This document shows, one piece after another, positions 9,240 through 19,527 of a stretch of 64,000 bases of DNA. The notes under the pieces were generated by a model. The model worked only from the letters and a program-made list of their open reading frames with translations. It had not been told where the DNA came from and searched no databases. The stretch spans positions 1,240,001 to 1,304,000 of the forward strand of contig NZ_CP157278.1 in assembly GCF_040026395.1 (NCBI RefSeq), written 5' to 3'. The stretch is from Pedobacter lusitanus (GTDB lineage Bacteria > Bacteroidota > Bacteroidia > Sphingobacteriales > Sphingobacteriaceae). Each line of letters begins with the position of its first letter. Position 1 is the stretch's first letter. The translations under genes and the position numbers were made by a program.

Positions 9240-10616
9240 ATGTTAACAGTAGAAAAAATTGGCGGCACTTCCATGAGTGCCTTGCAGGATGTCATTAAAA
9301 ATATTATTCTGTTTGAACGTACAGGAGATCAGTTATACAATAGAATATTTGTCGTTTCGGCTTTTTCGGGCGTTACAGATCTTCTGCTTGAAAATAAGAA
9401 AACAGGTGCACCCGGTGTATATCATCGCATTGCCAAGCACCAGAACTTTCATCGTCCTTTAAAGGATTTGATTGTTAAACTTAAAACTATTAATAAGAAA
9501 TATGCGGATCTGGGTTTAGACCTGGCTGTTGCGGATCAGTTTATTGAAAACCATGTCAATCAGGCGCAGAAATACCTGGAAAATCTGGCCAATATACTGG
9601 CTTCGGGTTATGTAAGCAAGGAAGGTATCCTGCAGGCTGCCCGTGAAATACTTGCGTCTATTGGTGAAACTCATTCTGCATTTAACTTCACCAATATTCT
9701 GCAGAATATGAACATCAATACCGCCCTGATTGATCTGAGTGGCTTTGACGATAGTCGTGCGCTTACTATAGATCAGCGTATTAAATATGCATTTAAACAA
9801 GTAGATCTTAAACAGACAATTTGTATTGTAACAGGTTACGCCAAAGGTACTGAAGGAATTATGCGGGAATTTGACAGAGGTTACTCGGAAGTTACTTTCA
9901 GTAAAATCGCCGAATACCTAAAACCTGCAGAAGCAATTATCCATAAAGAATATCATTTATCAACTGCTGATCCTGGTGTAGTGGGTCTGGAAAACTGTAC
10001 CCCGGTAGGATTTACCAATTATGATATTGCGGATCAGCTGGCAGATGTAGGCATGGAGGCTATCCATCCAAAAGCATCCAAGCCTCTGGAAGTAAGTGGT
10101 ATTAATCTGCGTATTAAAAACACATTTGAACCCTCACATCCGGGTACATTGATTACCCGTGAATTTGTCTGTGAACATAAGCGTGTAGAAGTAATTACCG
10201 GAACTGATAAACTCATGATGATTGACGTTTACGATCCTTCAATGGTTGGCAATGTTGGTAGCGATCTGCAGATTATGCAGGCATTTTATGACCATAAGGT
10301 TAGTTATACATTTAAATCGACCAGTGCAAACAGTATCTCCATAGTGATATGGGCACGTGACTTTAGTAAAAAACTAATCAGCCAGTTAGAAGACGATTTT
10401 GAAAAGGTTACGATAGAAAATGTGGCTATGGTTTGTCTGCTGGGCACCAATATGGATGAGCCCGGATTACTCGCTAAAAGTGCTTCTGCACTGACTGAAA
10501 ATAATATAAATATTAAAAGTGCCGGTTTTGCGTTAAGAAAAGTAAACATTCAGTTTCTGATTGCTCCTGAGCATTTCAAAACTGCTGTGATAGCACTGAA
10601 TAAAGCGTTGAAGTAA
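9240..10616 (+). CDS. Aspartate kinase, resembling the ectoine-type branch
   Basis: A 458-residue enzyme that would phosphorylate aspartate for the Lys/Thr/Met or related pathways. It starts MLTVEKIGGTSMS, where most aspartate kinases have KFGGTSV; EKIGGTSM is what I recall from the Ask_Ect group of ectoine clusters. The kinase domain runs to about residue 300. Two ACT domains follow (EVITGTDKLMMIDVYDP and VAMVCLLGTNMDEPGLLAKSA). No ectABC genes are nearby, so ectoine synthesis is not implied. A lipoprotein gene follows after 25 bases. Confidence 0.85.
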   Translation: MLTVEKIGGTSMSALQDVIKNIILFERTGDQLYNRIFVVSAFSGVTDLLLENKKTGAPGVYHRIAKHQNFHRPLKDLIVKLKTINKKYADLGLDLAVADQFIENHVNQAQKYLENLANILASGYVSKEGILQAAREILASIGETHSAFNFTNILQNMNINTALIDLSGFDDSRALTIDQRIKYAFKQVDLKQTICIVTGYAKGTEGIMREFDRGYSEVTFSKIAEYLKPAEAIIHKEYHLSTADPGVVGLENCTPVGFTNYDIADQLADVGMEAIHPKASKPLEVSGINLRIKNTFEPSHPGTLITREFVCEHKRVEVITGTDKLMMIDVYDPSMVGNVGSDLQIMQAFYDHKVSYTFKSTSANSISIVIWARDFSKKLISQLEDDFEKVTIENVAMVCLLGTNMDEPGLLAKSASALTENNINIKSAGFALRKVNIQFLIAPEHFKTAVIALNKALK

Positions 10617-10641
10617 TCCATTTTTTATAAAAAACCATTAA

Positions 10642-11304
10642 GTGAATCGTCTGAAAATCTCAACTTCCGGAATGCTGCAAATAGTAATTTGTCAGCTTAT
10701 ACTATTGTCTTTTTCGTGTAAGCAGGCAAAGCAATCTGAATCTGACGGATCTGATCAGCAGCAGGAAAATCAGGTTCATCCTGATACTGTTATTCAGCAA
10801 ATGTCACTGGATTACAAATTGACATATCTGTATAAACTACCGGCTAACGCTGATAGTACAGTTGTATTCTCCAGAGCAGGACAAGGTGACGTTACTATTC
10901 AGAAACGGTATTGTGATGAGCTGGATGAACCAACCCGTGCAATTTTGTTCTATTATGCTTCAAAATTCAGCACCGGATTTGATACTGCCGGACATCCCCT
11001 GCTGATCAAAGCATTGAATTCTGATACGAAAAATTATAATGGTGATGAGCTGATTCAAAAATGGTTTCAGGGACCTGATCAAATCAAATTAAAGAACGCG
11101 AATATAAGTGCTGTTTTACCTGACGGTGCTTCAAATTCAACCTGGTTCACATTTATTGCTGTTAAAAAGGAAAAAGATATACGTAAAGTATATTTCAGAA
11201 CGCTGGATACCGGAGATGAAGAAAAATATAAAGCTGCTACAGATGTGTTTAAAATCACAGGTAATCATATAGAGGTCCTGGATATTCATGAATTCGGAGA
11301 ATAA
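10642..11304 (+). CDS. Putative lipoprotein of unknown function
   Basis: Up to 220 residues. The longest frame starts at a GTG (10642); an ATG at 10672 gives a cleaner signal, MLQIVICQLILLSFSC, with the lipid Cys 16 residues in. The mature part is acidic and has a Ser/Gln-rich stretch (SESDGSDQQQ) just after the Cys. I recognise no domain. It follows the aspartate kinase by 25 bases, so it may be cotranscribed, and ends at a strong hairpin. Confidence 0.65.
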   Translation: MNRLKISTSGMLQIVICQLILLSFSCKQAKQSESDGSDQQQENQVHPDTVIQQMSLDYKLTYLYKLPANADSTVVFSRAGQGDVTIQKRYCDELDEPTRAILFYYASKFSTGFDTAGHPLLIKALNSDTKNYNGDELIQKWFQGPDQIKLKNANISAVLPDGASNSTWFTFIAVKKEKDIRKVYFRTLDTGDEEKYKAATDVFKITGNHIEVLDIHEFGE

Positions 11305-11310
11305 CCAAAG

Positions 11311-11357
11311 CCATGTTCTAAAGGGAGAATTCTATCACCTTTAAAACATGGTTTTTT
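11311..11357. terminator. Terminator between the lipoprotein gene and the epimerase gene
   Basis: A 14-base arm at 11311-11324 (CCATGTTCTAAAGG) pairs with 11338-11351 with one mismatch and is followed by six T. It follows the plus-strand lipoprotein gene and lies before the end of the convergent epimerase gene. Confidence 0.85.
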
Positions 11358-11391
11358 AAGCTGAACATTAACCCGATTCAGGCATCAGTTC

Positions 11392-12549
11392 TTACCGAAC
11401 TGAAAACCTGTAAATAGAACTCGTTTTATAAGTCTGACCCGGCTTAAGTATGGTGGATGGAAAAGACGCCTGATTCGGAGAATCCGGAAAATGCTGAGTT
11501 TCCAGTGCTATTGCAGTTCTGAAATCATCTCTGGCACCACTTTTAAATATATTTTTACCCTGCATAAAATTACCACTGTAAAACTGCAGACCAGGTTCCA
11601 TAGTATAGACATCCATTACGATACCTGATTTATCGCCCTGCACAGTAGCCGCATGAAACAGACCTGTTTCTTTTGCCCTGCTCAGAACATAGTTATGATC
11701 ATAGCCTTTACCATAACTTAACTGTTCATTTTTATCATTAATTCTGGCTCCTATAGTTGTTGGTTTAGAAAAATCGAATGGTGTTCCTGCTACCTTTTCA
11801 ATCTTACCGGTTGGGATTAATGTAGAATCTACCGGAGTATAACTATCTGCATAGATTTGCAGCAGATGCCCCAGAATGTTTCCGCTTCCTTCTCCGTTCA
11901 GATTAAAGAATGCATGATTGGTTAAGTTCACAACAGTTGGCTTATCTGTTGTTGCAACATAATCCATTTTCAATTCATTCTCGTCTGTTAATATATAGGT
12001 TACTTTAACCACTAAATTTCCCGGAAAGCCCTCCTCCATATCTTTCGATAAATATTGCAGTTCCAGCGTATGACTATCAGGTTGTTTTGCGTCCCAAACC
12101 ACATATTGATAGCCATTTTTACCTCCATGTAAAGTATTCCGGCCATTATTGGTAAATAAAGTATATTGTTTGCCATCAAGACTAAACTTCCCTCCGGCAA
12201 TGCGGTTCCCATAACGCCCTATTGTTGCTCCAAAATAAGGTTCTGTAGATTTTTCATAAGCATTAACACTATTGAAACCAACCACTACGTCAGTTAATTT
12301 ACCGGAATTATCCGGAATCAGCAGACTAACCAATCTTCCTCCATAATTAGTAAATACGGCTTCAGCATGTTTGGAATTTTTCAAAACATAAAGCCCCGTT
12401 TCCCTACCATCTGTAGTTCTTTTAAAAGAATCTGCCGAAAGTTTTACTGTTTGCAGGCTGTCTGAGACAGTTCCCTGTTTGGTCGCTGAATTACAGGAAG
12501 TAAGAATTACCGCCGAAATGGCTAAACCTGTGAGATATTTGATTTTCAT
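11392..12549 (-). CDS. galM: Aldose 1-epimerase (galactose mutarotase), lipoprotein
   Basis: A 385-residue protein with a lipoprotein signal (ISAVILTSC) and a full aldose epimerase domain. Visible motifs are RYGNRIAGGKF, NTLHGG, the catalytic His in TNHAFFNL, and the catalytic Glu in ALETQHFPDSPN. It interconverts alpha and beta anomers of aldohexoses, here probably in the periplasm. It is the last gene of the polysaccharide locus, eight bases after the GtaA-like gene, which fits release of galactose or a related sugar by the GH2 enzyme. Confidence 0.92.
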   Translation of the reverse strand: MKIKYLTGLAISAVILTSCNSATKQGTVSDSLQTVKLSADSFKRTTDGRETGLYVLKNSKHAEAVFTNYGGRLVSLLIPDNSGKLTDVVVGFNSVNAYEKSTEPYFGATIGRYGNRIAGGKFSLDGKQYTLFTNNGRNTLHGGKNGYQYVVWDAKQPDSHTLELQYLSKDMEEGFPGNLVVKVTYILTDENELKMDYVATTDKPTVVNLTNHAFFNLNGEGSGNILGHLLQIYADSYTPVDSTLIPTGKIEKVAGTPFDFSKPTTIGARINDKNEQLSYGKGYDHNYVLSRAKETGLFHAATVQGDKSGIVMDVYTMEPGLQFYSGNFMQGKNIFKSGARDDFRTAIALETQHFPDSPNQASFPSTILKPGQTYKTSSIYRFSVR

Positions 12550-12557
12550 AATCTTTA

Positions 12558-15002
12558 TTAATGATGTAACTTATAGTCCAGAAGTTTAATTGCATATCCT
12601 CCCACCACACTTCTTGCCTGAAAGCCAACCTGTTTAGCATCTGTTGTTTCATGCCAGTCACTTAGCGGAACTCTGGAAGGTGTTTCTGTAGCATACTTAT
12701 AAACCGGGTTTATAAACTTTTCAAAGTCTGCACGGTTATCTGTGAGTGCTGCTGTCCACATAATCCAATCTGACTTCGTATAACTGCGACGGCTATCCAG
12801 CGGCAGACCAAAAGTATTTTGCCTGGTTAAATAATACCTGATTTCCTTTTTGAATACTTCCTTTGGAAAAATGTTCATATCCAACACTTTATCCCAAACC
12901 AGATTATATTTCTGGCTCCAGGTATTTTTCTGATCAAAAGTTAAGGCATAATGGTCTCCATCATTGGCCATTTCCACCCATTTCAAAGCCATTTGTTTAG
13001 CCATCGTTTTATATTTCAAGGCCTCAGTTTTCATTCCCAGTTTATCGGCAAGCATTCCATACCCACCCAAAGCAACAATTGCTTTAACTGATAAGTTTGC
13101 ATTACGGGCCAGATGTCCGGCAAAATCATCTGTACAAAGTTGATTTGCAGGATCAAATCCTTCCTTACTCAGGTAATCTGCCCAGACAGAAAGTGTTTTC
13201 CAGTGTTTTTCAGCATAATCCGCATTACCTTCCACCTTTGCAATTGCAGCGGTAAGAATAATCATATTACCAGCTTCTTCCACTGGCATATCTTCTCCAT
13301 AAGTCTGCCCGTTTGCCAGCGGATAAGTTCCCAGATCATGGGCTGGAAATGGTTTTTTCCATTTGCCACTTTCACTATAATAGAAGATACCGTTCAACAT
13401 GCCTTTTAACAAATCAGTATTATAGACAAGAAACAGCGGTGCGGACGGATAAGTTATATCAACTGTATTAATTGAACCATTACTAAAATTTTCTTTAGAC
13501 ATAAACAGGATTTCCCCTTGTGGACTCTCTACCAGTTTATGTGCAGCAATAGCCTGACGATAAGATAGGTCTGAAAGCTCAGCATATTTTACTCCTCCTG
13601 CTTTTACATTATCAGTATGAAACTTCTTGTCAAAATCATTACATTTTTTCAGTATAGCAGCATATTCCGTATCTGCCAGCTCTAACTGCTTTTCTATCGT
13701 CTGGTCATTTCTCCTATTCCACCAGGGTCTGAGATTCTGCCCGAAATATTGCACAGCGTACTTATCATCATACCCTATTAAGATATGTTTTTCAACTGGT
13801 AATGCTCCGATCTGATTAAAAGGCAGCCATGTTGAAAGCACTAATTTTTTTCCATCCGCACTGGTCTTTCCATTTACTTTTCCTGTAACAAATGAAGAAA
13901 TAGTTTCATCAGGAGTACCAATAAATTGCTTTGCCCAGGTATCTCCGGCCGCAGCAACATACAAATAACCCCAATCTATACGCACATCATCGCCCCGTTT
14001 TTTTAACACAGCCTGTTCTTTTGTACCTGCCTTTAAAACAGATAATTGCCCCGTTTTATAAGACTTAGCAGTAACTTCCTGAAATTCTGTATTCACAGCT
14101 AAATCTGTACTTGCGCCAAAATAAACTTCTGCATTATGTTTTTTTCCATCTTTAGACTTCACTTTGAAAGACACATAAGAAACCGGACGTGATAAAAGGT
14201 TCAAATCACTCATGAGTAAAGGTGAAGTGAAATCCACATCCAGATTCACATGACCGCAATCAAAACTATAAGAAGTCTGCGTAGCACTTATTCCTGTTTT
14301 TATCTGTTTTGCCAGCAAGACATCTGATGAAGCCAAAGCAGGTTTATCGGATACGAGGCCTACATCCAGCCATTGACCACCAACATTATTTTTAACATGA
14401 ACAGCCAGTAGATTTTGTCCATTTTTCAAAAGCCTGGTATCTGCAGGTACATAGATAAATTTACCATTGAAACATTCACAGTTAAAAATCTTAATTCCGT
14501 TTAAATAGACCTCTACGTCATCATCGTTCATTAATTTAAGTTTTAACCCTTTAAAATCTGTCTGGTCCAGGTTGAATGTCCGGCGCATCCACAAATCTTT
14601 AGTTCTCCATTGCGTGGTTGCCGCACCATCCCCAAAAGGAGCTGAGCCCGTTTTCCAGCCGTTGTGTATAAAACCCGGTTGATTCCAGCCTTTTTCAGGT
14701 TCTGATTCCACATATTCAGCGGTATAGGCTTTTTCATCTGAAGCAGGAAGAACAGTCTGGAAGCTTTCCTCTTGCCCGCCCAGAAAGCGGTAAACCCGAC
14801 CATCTACTTTTAACAAACCTGTCAGAGACTGATTTGCTCCGGTCCAGTGCCTGGTAGCTGAGGTATTTAATTGATCTGTAAATGACCAGACGCTGAAATA
14901 TGGATCATGTGTAAGCAGCGGATATGCCGGAGCGATACGCTGCTGAGCCGAAGACCTGAGCAGCAAAACCACTAAAGCCAGAGAGATAAATAATCGTTTC
15001 AT
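12558..15002 (-). CDS. GtaA-like glutaminase-family protein (DUF4964/5127/4965/1793 type)
   Basis: An 814-residue secreted protein with a signal peptide ending near RSSAQQ. The opening block APAYPLLTHDPYFSVWSFTD is the usual start of this family. A jelly-roll-like insertion lies at about residues 80-215 (DLWMRRTFNL, EVYLNGIKIF). The C-terminal part is an alpha/alpha toroid with SDLSYRQAIAAHKLV and LTDNRADFEKFI. Fungal GtaA is described as a glutaminase, but in Bacteroidota these proteins sit in glycan loci and their real substrate is unclear. It lies 25 bases after the GH2 gene and 8 before galM, so it is part of that operon. Confidence 0.8.
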   Translation of the reverse strand: MKRLFISLALVVLLLRSSAQQRIAPAYPLLTHDPYFSVWSFTDQLNTSATRHWTGANQSLTGLLKVDGRVYRFLGGQEESFQTVLPASDEKAYTAEYVESEPEKGWNQPGFIHNGWKTGSAPFGDGAATTQWRTKDLWMRRTFNLDQTDFKGLKLKLMNDDDVEVYLNGIKIFNCECFNGKFIYVPADTRLLKNGQNLLAVHVKNNVGGQWLDVGLVSDKPALASSDVLLAKQIKTGISATQTSYSFDCGHVNLDVDFTSPLLMSDLNLLSRPVSYVSFKVKSKDGKKHNAEVYFGASTDLAVNTEFQEVTAKSYKTGQLSVLKAGTKEQAVLKKRGDDVRIDWGYLYVAAAGDTWAKQFIGTPDETISSFVTGKVNGKTSADGKKLVLSTWLPFNQIGALPVEKHILIGYDDKYAVQYFGQNLRPWWNRRNDQTIEKQLELADTEYAAILKKCNDFDKKFHTDNVKAGGVKYAELSDLSYRQAIAAHKLVESPQGEILFMSKENFSNGSINTVDITYPSAPLFLVYNTDLLKGMLNGIFYYSESGKWKKPFPAHDLGTYPLANGQTYGEDMPVEEAGNMIILTAAIAKVEGNADYAEKHWKTLSVWADYLSKEGFDPANQLCTDDFAGHLARNANLSVKAIVALGGYGMLADKLGMKTEALKYKTMAKQMALKWVEMANDGDHYALTFDQKNTWSQKYNLVWDKVLDMNIFPKEVFKKEIRYYLTRQNTFGLPLDSRRSYTKSDWIMWTAALTDNRADFEKFINPVYKYATETPSRVPLSDWHETTDAKQVGFQARSVVGGYAIKLLDYKLHH

Positions 15003-15027
15003 ACTATATATTTGCTATTACTATTCA

Positions 15028-16869
15028 TTAAGGGGCAGGTATTAGATAAAGTCTATCGTTAACACGCTTTAGCTCATTTACTGGCATTTTAATCACCTTT
15101 CTATCATAGGTCATAAAGCCATTTATTTCTCCTTCTACGTCTGTCGTCTGTGTATATACTGCGGCTGACAGCCCCAGTGGTATTAGTTCCTCTATCCTTT
15201 TGGCAAAAGTTGCATACTTATTAAACAGGTCACCGGCATTTTTAAAAGACTGATACCCCCAGTTATTTTTTTGTTGCCAGGTATGCCCTTCTACCGGTAA
15301 AGCCAGGCCTCCAAACTCACCCAGAACAACAATCTGTTTCCTCCCAAACAAATCCGGTCGTGGCATAGCCGGATGCGGGTAATTGTGCAGATCCACAATA
15401 TGGCCAGTGGTATAAAAATTACCTCCACTTGCGCTGTTTACTAATCTGGAAGGATCCTTTTTCATCGTCCACTCTGTAATTTCAACAGTTTTAAACTGTC
15501 CCCAGGCTTCATTAAACGGCACCCAAACTACAATCGATGGGAAATTATACAAGCTGGTCATAATTGCATCCCATTCTTTGCGGTAATAACCTTCAGATTC
15601 AGCAGTCCTGTTTTTATCTGTCGCACGATCCAGTACTCCGGGATTGTTTTCCCATCCATTCCCGAGATCGCCGCTTGGCATATCCTGCCATAACAAGATA
15701 CCAACTCTGTCGCAATAGTTGTAATACCTTGCAGGCTCCACTTTGATATGCTTACGAATCATGTTGAACCCCATTTTTTTAAGTTCATCGATATCATAGA
15801 TCATAGCTTCTTCGGTAGGCGCGGTATATAAGCCATCGGGCCACCAGCCCTGATCAAGAGGACCATACTGAAATACGAAATGGTTATTCAACAGCATTCG
15901 CTGAATACCGCTGGCATCCTGGCCCATAGAAATTTTACGCATGGCGAAATAACTTTTTATTTCATCCACAGGCTTTCCATTTCTTAGCAGTGCGATTTTC
16001 AGATCATATAGAAATGGTTTTTCCGGAGACCATAATTTTTCATTTTTAACCGGAATCACGGCTGTAGAATTAACAGCAATCTTTTCTTCTGCAATGATAT
16101 CCGTACCATCCAGCACAGTGATTTTCAGCTGATCTCCCGGCCGATGGTTTTGAACCACAGCGCTTACTGAAATATGGTGTGCATCAATATCAGGCGTCTG
16201 TCTGGTAGACAGAATATAAGATTTTGGTACAGCTTCCAGCCAGACAGTCTGCCAGATACCTGTTACTGGTGTATACCAGATACTTTCAGGCTTTTTCACC
16301 TGTTTACCTCTTGGTTGTGGTCCCTGATCAGTCGGGTCCCATACCCGTACTTTAATTTCCTGCTTATTTCCCTTTTTGAGTAAGGAAGTAATGTTAAATG
16401 TGAAAGGATCAAAGCCACCTTCATGTTTACCTGCACTTTTACCATTGACAAAAACTTCCGTTTGCCAGTCTACTGCTCCAAAATGCAGCAGCAATTCTTT
16501 ATTACTGGCTGACGCAGGTAGTGTTATGGTATTTTTATACCATAACACGCTGTCTTTACCAACTGTTTTCCCAACTCCCGACAAGGCGGACTCTGCGGCA
16601 AAAGGAACCAGTATTTTGCCCTGGTAGTCAGCCGGATGCTGCTGATCCTTCGGTATAATGGCATACTCCCATAATCCGTTCAGGTTTTTCCAGTTATTCT
16701 CACGTACGAGTTGTGGCCTCGGATATTCCGGCAAAGGTGCTGAAGGATTTACCTTTTCTGCCCATGGAGAAACAATCCTGTCCTTAATCAAAGTCCATTT
16801 TGTCTGCTGGGCAATTGCAGAATAACCCAATAAAAAGAGCATTGTTCCTGTTAGAATTTTTTTCATCAT
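15028..16869 (-). CDS. Glycoside hydrolase family 2
   Basis: A 613-residue secreted enzyme (signal ending SAIAQQ). Domains are the sugar-binding jelly roll (about 45-210), an immunoglobulin-like domain (about 215-310) and a TIM barrel to the end. The acid/base Glu is in WVPFNEAWGQF and the probable nucleophile Glu is in IVVLGEFGG. LLWQDMPSGDLGNGW is typical of Bacteroidota GH2 proteins annotated as beta-galactosidase or beta-glucuronidase-like. At 613 residues it is shorter than LacZ and lacks its C-terminal domain. The neighbouring aldose epimerase favours a galactoside, but the linkage is not decided by sequence. Confidence 0.88.
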   Translation of the reverse strand: MMKKILTGTMLFLLGYSAIAQQTKWTLIKDRIVSPWAEKVNPSAPLPEYPRPQLVRENNWKNLNGLWEYAIIPKDQQHPADYQGKILVPFAAESALSGVGKTVGKDSVLWYKNTITLPASASNKELLLHFGAVDWQTEVFVNGKSAGKHEGGFDPFTFNITSLLKKGNKQEIKVRVWDPTDQGPQPRGKQVKKPESIWYTPVTGIWQTVWLEAVPKSYILSTRQTPDIDAHHISVSAVVQNHRPGDQLKITVLDGTDIIAEEKIAVNSTAVIPVKNEKLWSPEKPFLYDLKIALLRNGKPVDEIKSYFAMRKISMGQDASGIQRMLLNNHFVFQYGPLDQGWWPDGLYTAPTEEAMIYDIDELKKMGFNMIRKHIKVEPARYYNYCDRVGILLWQDMPSGDLGNGWENNPGVLDRATDKNRTAESEGYYRKEWDAIMTSLYNFPSIVVWVPFNEAWGQFKTVEITEWTMKKDPSRLVNSASGGNFYTTGHIVDLHNYPHPAMPRPDLFGRKQIVVLGEFGGLALPVEGHTWQQKNNWGYQSFKNAGDLFNKYATFAKRIEELIPLGLSAAVYTQTTDVEGEINGFMTYDRKVIKMPVNELKRVNDRLYLIPAP

Positions 16870-16883
16870 TGTATTATTTTGTT

Positions 16884-17588
16884 TTATAACTGGATTTTTT
16901 GAAGAGGTGAAAAGACCATATCCTCTACCCCTTCTATTTTGACGCCTATACGGGCGAAAACGTAATTTTGTGCCGGTACAATGGCCGGTACATTCACTTT
17001 AAGACTTAAGCTGGCAGGATCGGCCATAGATCCTCCCGGTAGCACTGCACTGATAATATTGTCCGCGCCTGAAACAAACTGAGTTTTATTCACATATAAG
17101 TTAATACGCTCAATATTTTTAGCTTCATTGCCAGTAATAATCTGATCTACCCGAAAAGTAGCCGTCAATTCTTTTCCAGCTACCTTATAAACTGTATTTC
17201 TGATCAGATAATAAGGAATTGCCTGCAGGTCAAGTGTCTGGTTTCCATTAACGGCAACGGATAAAGTGTCATTTACTCCTGCTGTATTCTGATGCCATTT
17301 AAAAGGTCCCTGTCCATTAGGAATAATCAGTTTATAATTACCATCAAATAAAAGCGTTGAATAACTTCCATCCTGAGCAAAACTTGCGGCAATTGCTCCT
17401 TTCTTTCCAAAACCAGGCTGGTATATTTCCAGCGGAACACGGTCATATTCCAGGCCAATCTCTTCATTGTTATAAAGAATCCTGCCTTTTAAAGTAGATG
17501 ACGGTGCATCATAATTATCCTTCTTACAGGACAACAGACTAAATGGGAGGAAACAGAAAAGTATATATTTAGGTTTTAACTTCATCAT
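16884..17588 (-). CDS. DUF3823 surface lipoprotein
   Basis: About 234 residues from MMKLKPKYILFCFLPFSLLSC, whose lipobox Cys anchors it in the outer membrane. Two beta-sandwich regions follow (GRILYNNEEIGLEYDRVPLE and AGKELTATFRVDQIITG), as in DUF3823 proteins encoded just after SusD. The frame is open further upstream to 17828, but that part overlaps the SusD gene and has no signal, so I start at 17588, 22 bases after the SusD stop. By position it is probably a surface glycan-binding partner of SusCD. Confidence 0.8.
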   Translation of the reverse strand: MMKLKPKYILFCFLPFSLLSCKKDNYDAPSSTLKGRILYNNEEIGLEYDRVPLEIYQPGFGKKGAIAASFAQDGSYSTLLFDGNYKLIIPNGQGPFKWHQNTAGVNDTLSVAVNGNQTLDLQAIPYYLIRNTVYKVAGKELTATFRVDQIITGNEAKNIERINLYVNKTQFVSGADNIISAVLPGGSMADPASLSLKVNVPAIVPAQNYVFARIGVKIEGVEDMVFSPLQKIQL

Positions 17589-17610
17589 TGCTGTATTTTT
17601 AATACCAGGA

Positions 17611-19509
17611 TTACTGGTTTGGTTGTTTAACAATTTTTGGATTTGCAGATAAAATATCATTGCCAATATTTGAATAATAATTCCCCATCTGGAACATATT
17701 TGCTCCGGTGACTGCTGAAGGCAGTACTTCCTTAAAAAGCCATTTCCCATGATTTGGGTTCCCCGGATTATAGTATCGGTATGGCCATAGCCCGTAAGGC
17801 TGTGTGTTTTTCTTGGTAGCCAGTCCAATATTACTAACCAGTTGTTCTACGGTCATTTTACTTCCATCCCAAACAATATGCGCCAGACGCCATCTTTTCA
17901 TATCAAATAGCGTATGTCCTTCAAAAACAAGCTCCACCCGGCGTTCATGAACAATCTGGTCAAATGTAACTCCCTGTAAAGCTCTGGTTAAGCCCGCCCT
18001 GGCACGAACCTGATTAATGTATCCATCGGCAACACCGCTCATCCCCAACTCAAAAGCTGCTTCAGCGGCATTCAATAAAACCTCTGCATAGCGGTAACGG
18101 ATAAAGGCCACATCACTTTGTCTCCCTCTTCTTCCAGAACCTACCTGCGGATCCAGATATTTCCGAATATAAAAACCTGTTTGTGACCTGAACTCCTGCC
18201 CGTTAACCGGTCCGTCTTTCCCAACTACCTGAACTGCAACATCCGTTCCGGGTAATTTGACCAGATGACTGGCATCGTCACTGGTTAAAATACTGCCATC
18301 AGCCAGCTGATAACCAGCCCAGATATCAACGTTTTTACCCTTAAACTTTCCATCAGGCAACAAGATAGTTCCCGCGAGCCTGGCATCTCTGCCTGCAAAA
18401 GCATCAAGCTGATTGTTATAAAACACGGGATTACCCTGCGCATCCTTTGTAGTGATAGGTGCATAAGTATTGTCGAGCTTTTCAAAAGCCTGTACCAGAT
18501 TTAAAGAAGGATTAAGCCGTCCTGCATCCAGGCCTTCGTCCGAAATAGAAAATGGTTGATTGTTGGTCGTAAAGCCATGTACCTTTGCTGTATTTACTTT
18601 AAAGTCTTCAATAAAAATGGATTCCTGATTCACGCTGCTTTTATCAAGAAAAACTGCTGCAAAGTTTTCTGACAGATCTGGTAAAACTTTGTACAGCTGA
18701 TAAGAACCAGCCTGCCCTCTGATAATCTGCTCTGCTGCTGCAAGTGCTTTCTGGTAATAACCACTGGCCATGCCAGCGGGTATTCCTATCTCAGCACCAG
18801 GCAGGGTAACCTGTGGAGTCCTTAAACCATATCTGGCAATAGATCCCGCATATAGAGCTGCCCTTGTTTCCATAGCCAGTGCAGCTCCTTTTGACGCTCT
18901 TGATTTTTGATTCGCATCTGCAGGCAACAGATCTTTTATAGCTTCAGCCTCGCTGATTACAAAATCATAGATTTCTGATTCTTTGGATCTGGCAACTTGT
19001 AAATTGGATACATTACCTGAATAATCATACTGCATGGGTTCTGTAATCAGAGGTACTCCTCCCATTCGCTTTACCATCTCGAAATAAAAATTAGCTCTGA
19101 GAAAACGTGCTTCTGCAATAAACCTGGTTTTATCTGCTTCAATAAGCTTAGTTGCAACAGTCGCACGTTTTACAAAAAGATTCAGATCGCGGATATAACC
19201 ATAATCCCAGGTTCCCCATTCTCCATAACCCCAGCCTGTCCGCTGAACGATATTATAGCTTCCGTTTTCTGAGGGAAATGCTTCGCTAAAATCAACAAAC
19301 GATCTCCAGCCGTCACCATCCAGACTTGAAAAGTCCTGTTGTCTGTTATATAAATCTCCTAAAACAGAGAGCACGAGAGCCTGATCTGAAAACGCGACTT
19401 CTTCAGGAATGATCTGTTTAGGAGGTACATCTAAAAATTTACTGTCTTTTTTGCAGGCCTCTGTAAATAAAAGGACAGCAAACATTAGTATTATAGCTAT
19501 CTTCTTCAT
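17611..19509 (-). CDS. RagB/SusD-family nutrient-binding lipoprotein
   Basis: A 632-residue outer-membrane lipoprotein (lipobox Cys19 in LLFTEAC). The helical TPR-like N-terminal part contains the stretch EARFLRANFYFEMVKRMGGVPL, and the C-terminal block VAFIRYRYAEVLLNAAEAAFE is a SusD signature. It binds glycan at the cell surface and acts as a lid on the SusC channel encoded 18 bases upstream. Confidence 0.95.
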   Translation of the reverse strand: MKKIAIILMFAVLLFTEACKKDSKFLDVPPKQIIPEEVAFSDQALVLSVLGDLYNRQQDFSSLDGDGWRSFVDFSEAFPSENGSYNIVQRTGWGYGEWGTWDYGYIRDLNLFVKRATVATKLIEADKTRFIAEARFLRANFYFEMVKRMGGVPLITEPMQYDYSGNVSNLQVARSKESEIYDFVISEAEAIKDLLPADANQKSRASKGAALAMETRAALYAGSIARYGLRTPQVTLPGAEIGIPAGMASGYYQKALAAAEQIIRGQAGSYQLYKVLPDLSENFAAVFLDKSSVNQESIFIEDFKVNTAKVHGFTTNNQPFSISDEGLDAGRLNPSLNLVQAFEKLDNTYAPITTKDAQGNPVFYNNQLDAFAGRDARLAGTILLPDGKFKGKNVDIWAGYQLADGSILTSDDASHLVKLPGTDVAVQVVGKDGPVNGQEFRSQTGFYIRKYLDPQVGSGRRGRQSDVAFIRYRYAEVLLNAAEAAFELGMSGVADGYINQVRARAGLTRALQGVTFDQIVHERRVELVFEGHTLFDMKRWRLAHIVWDGSKMTVEQLVSNIGLATKKNTQPYGLWPYRYYNPGNPNHGKWLFKEVLPSAVTGANMFQMGNYYSNIGNDILSANPKIVKQPNQ

Positions 19510-19527
19510 AATTATATAATGAAAATA

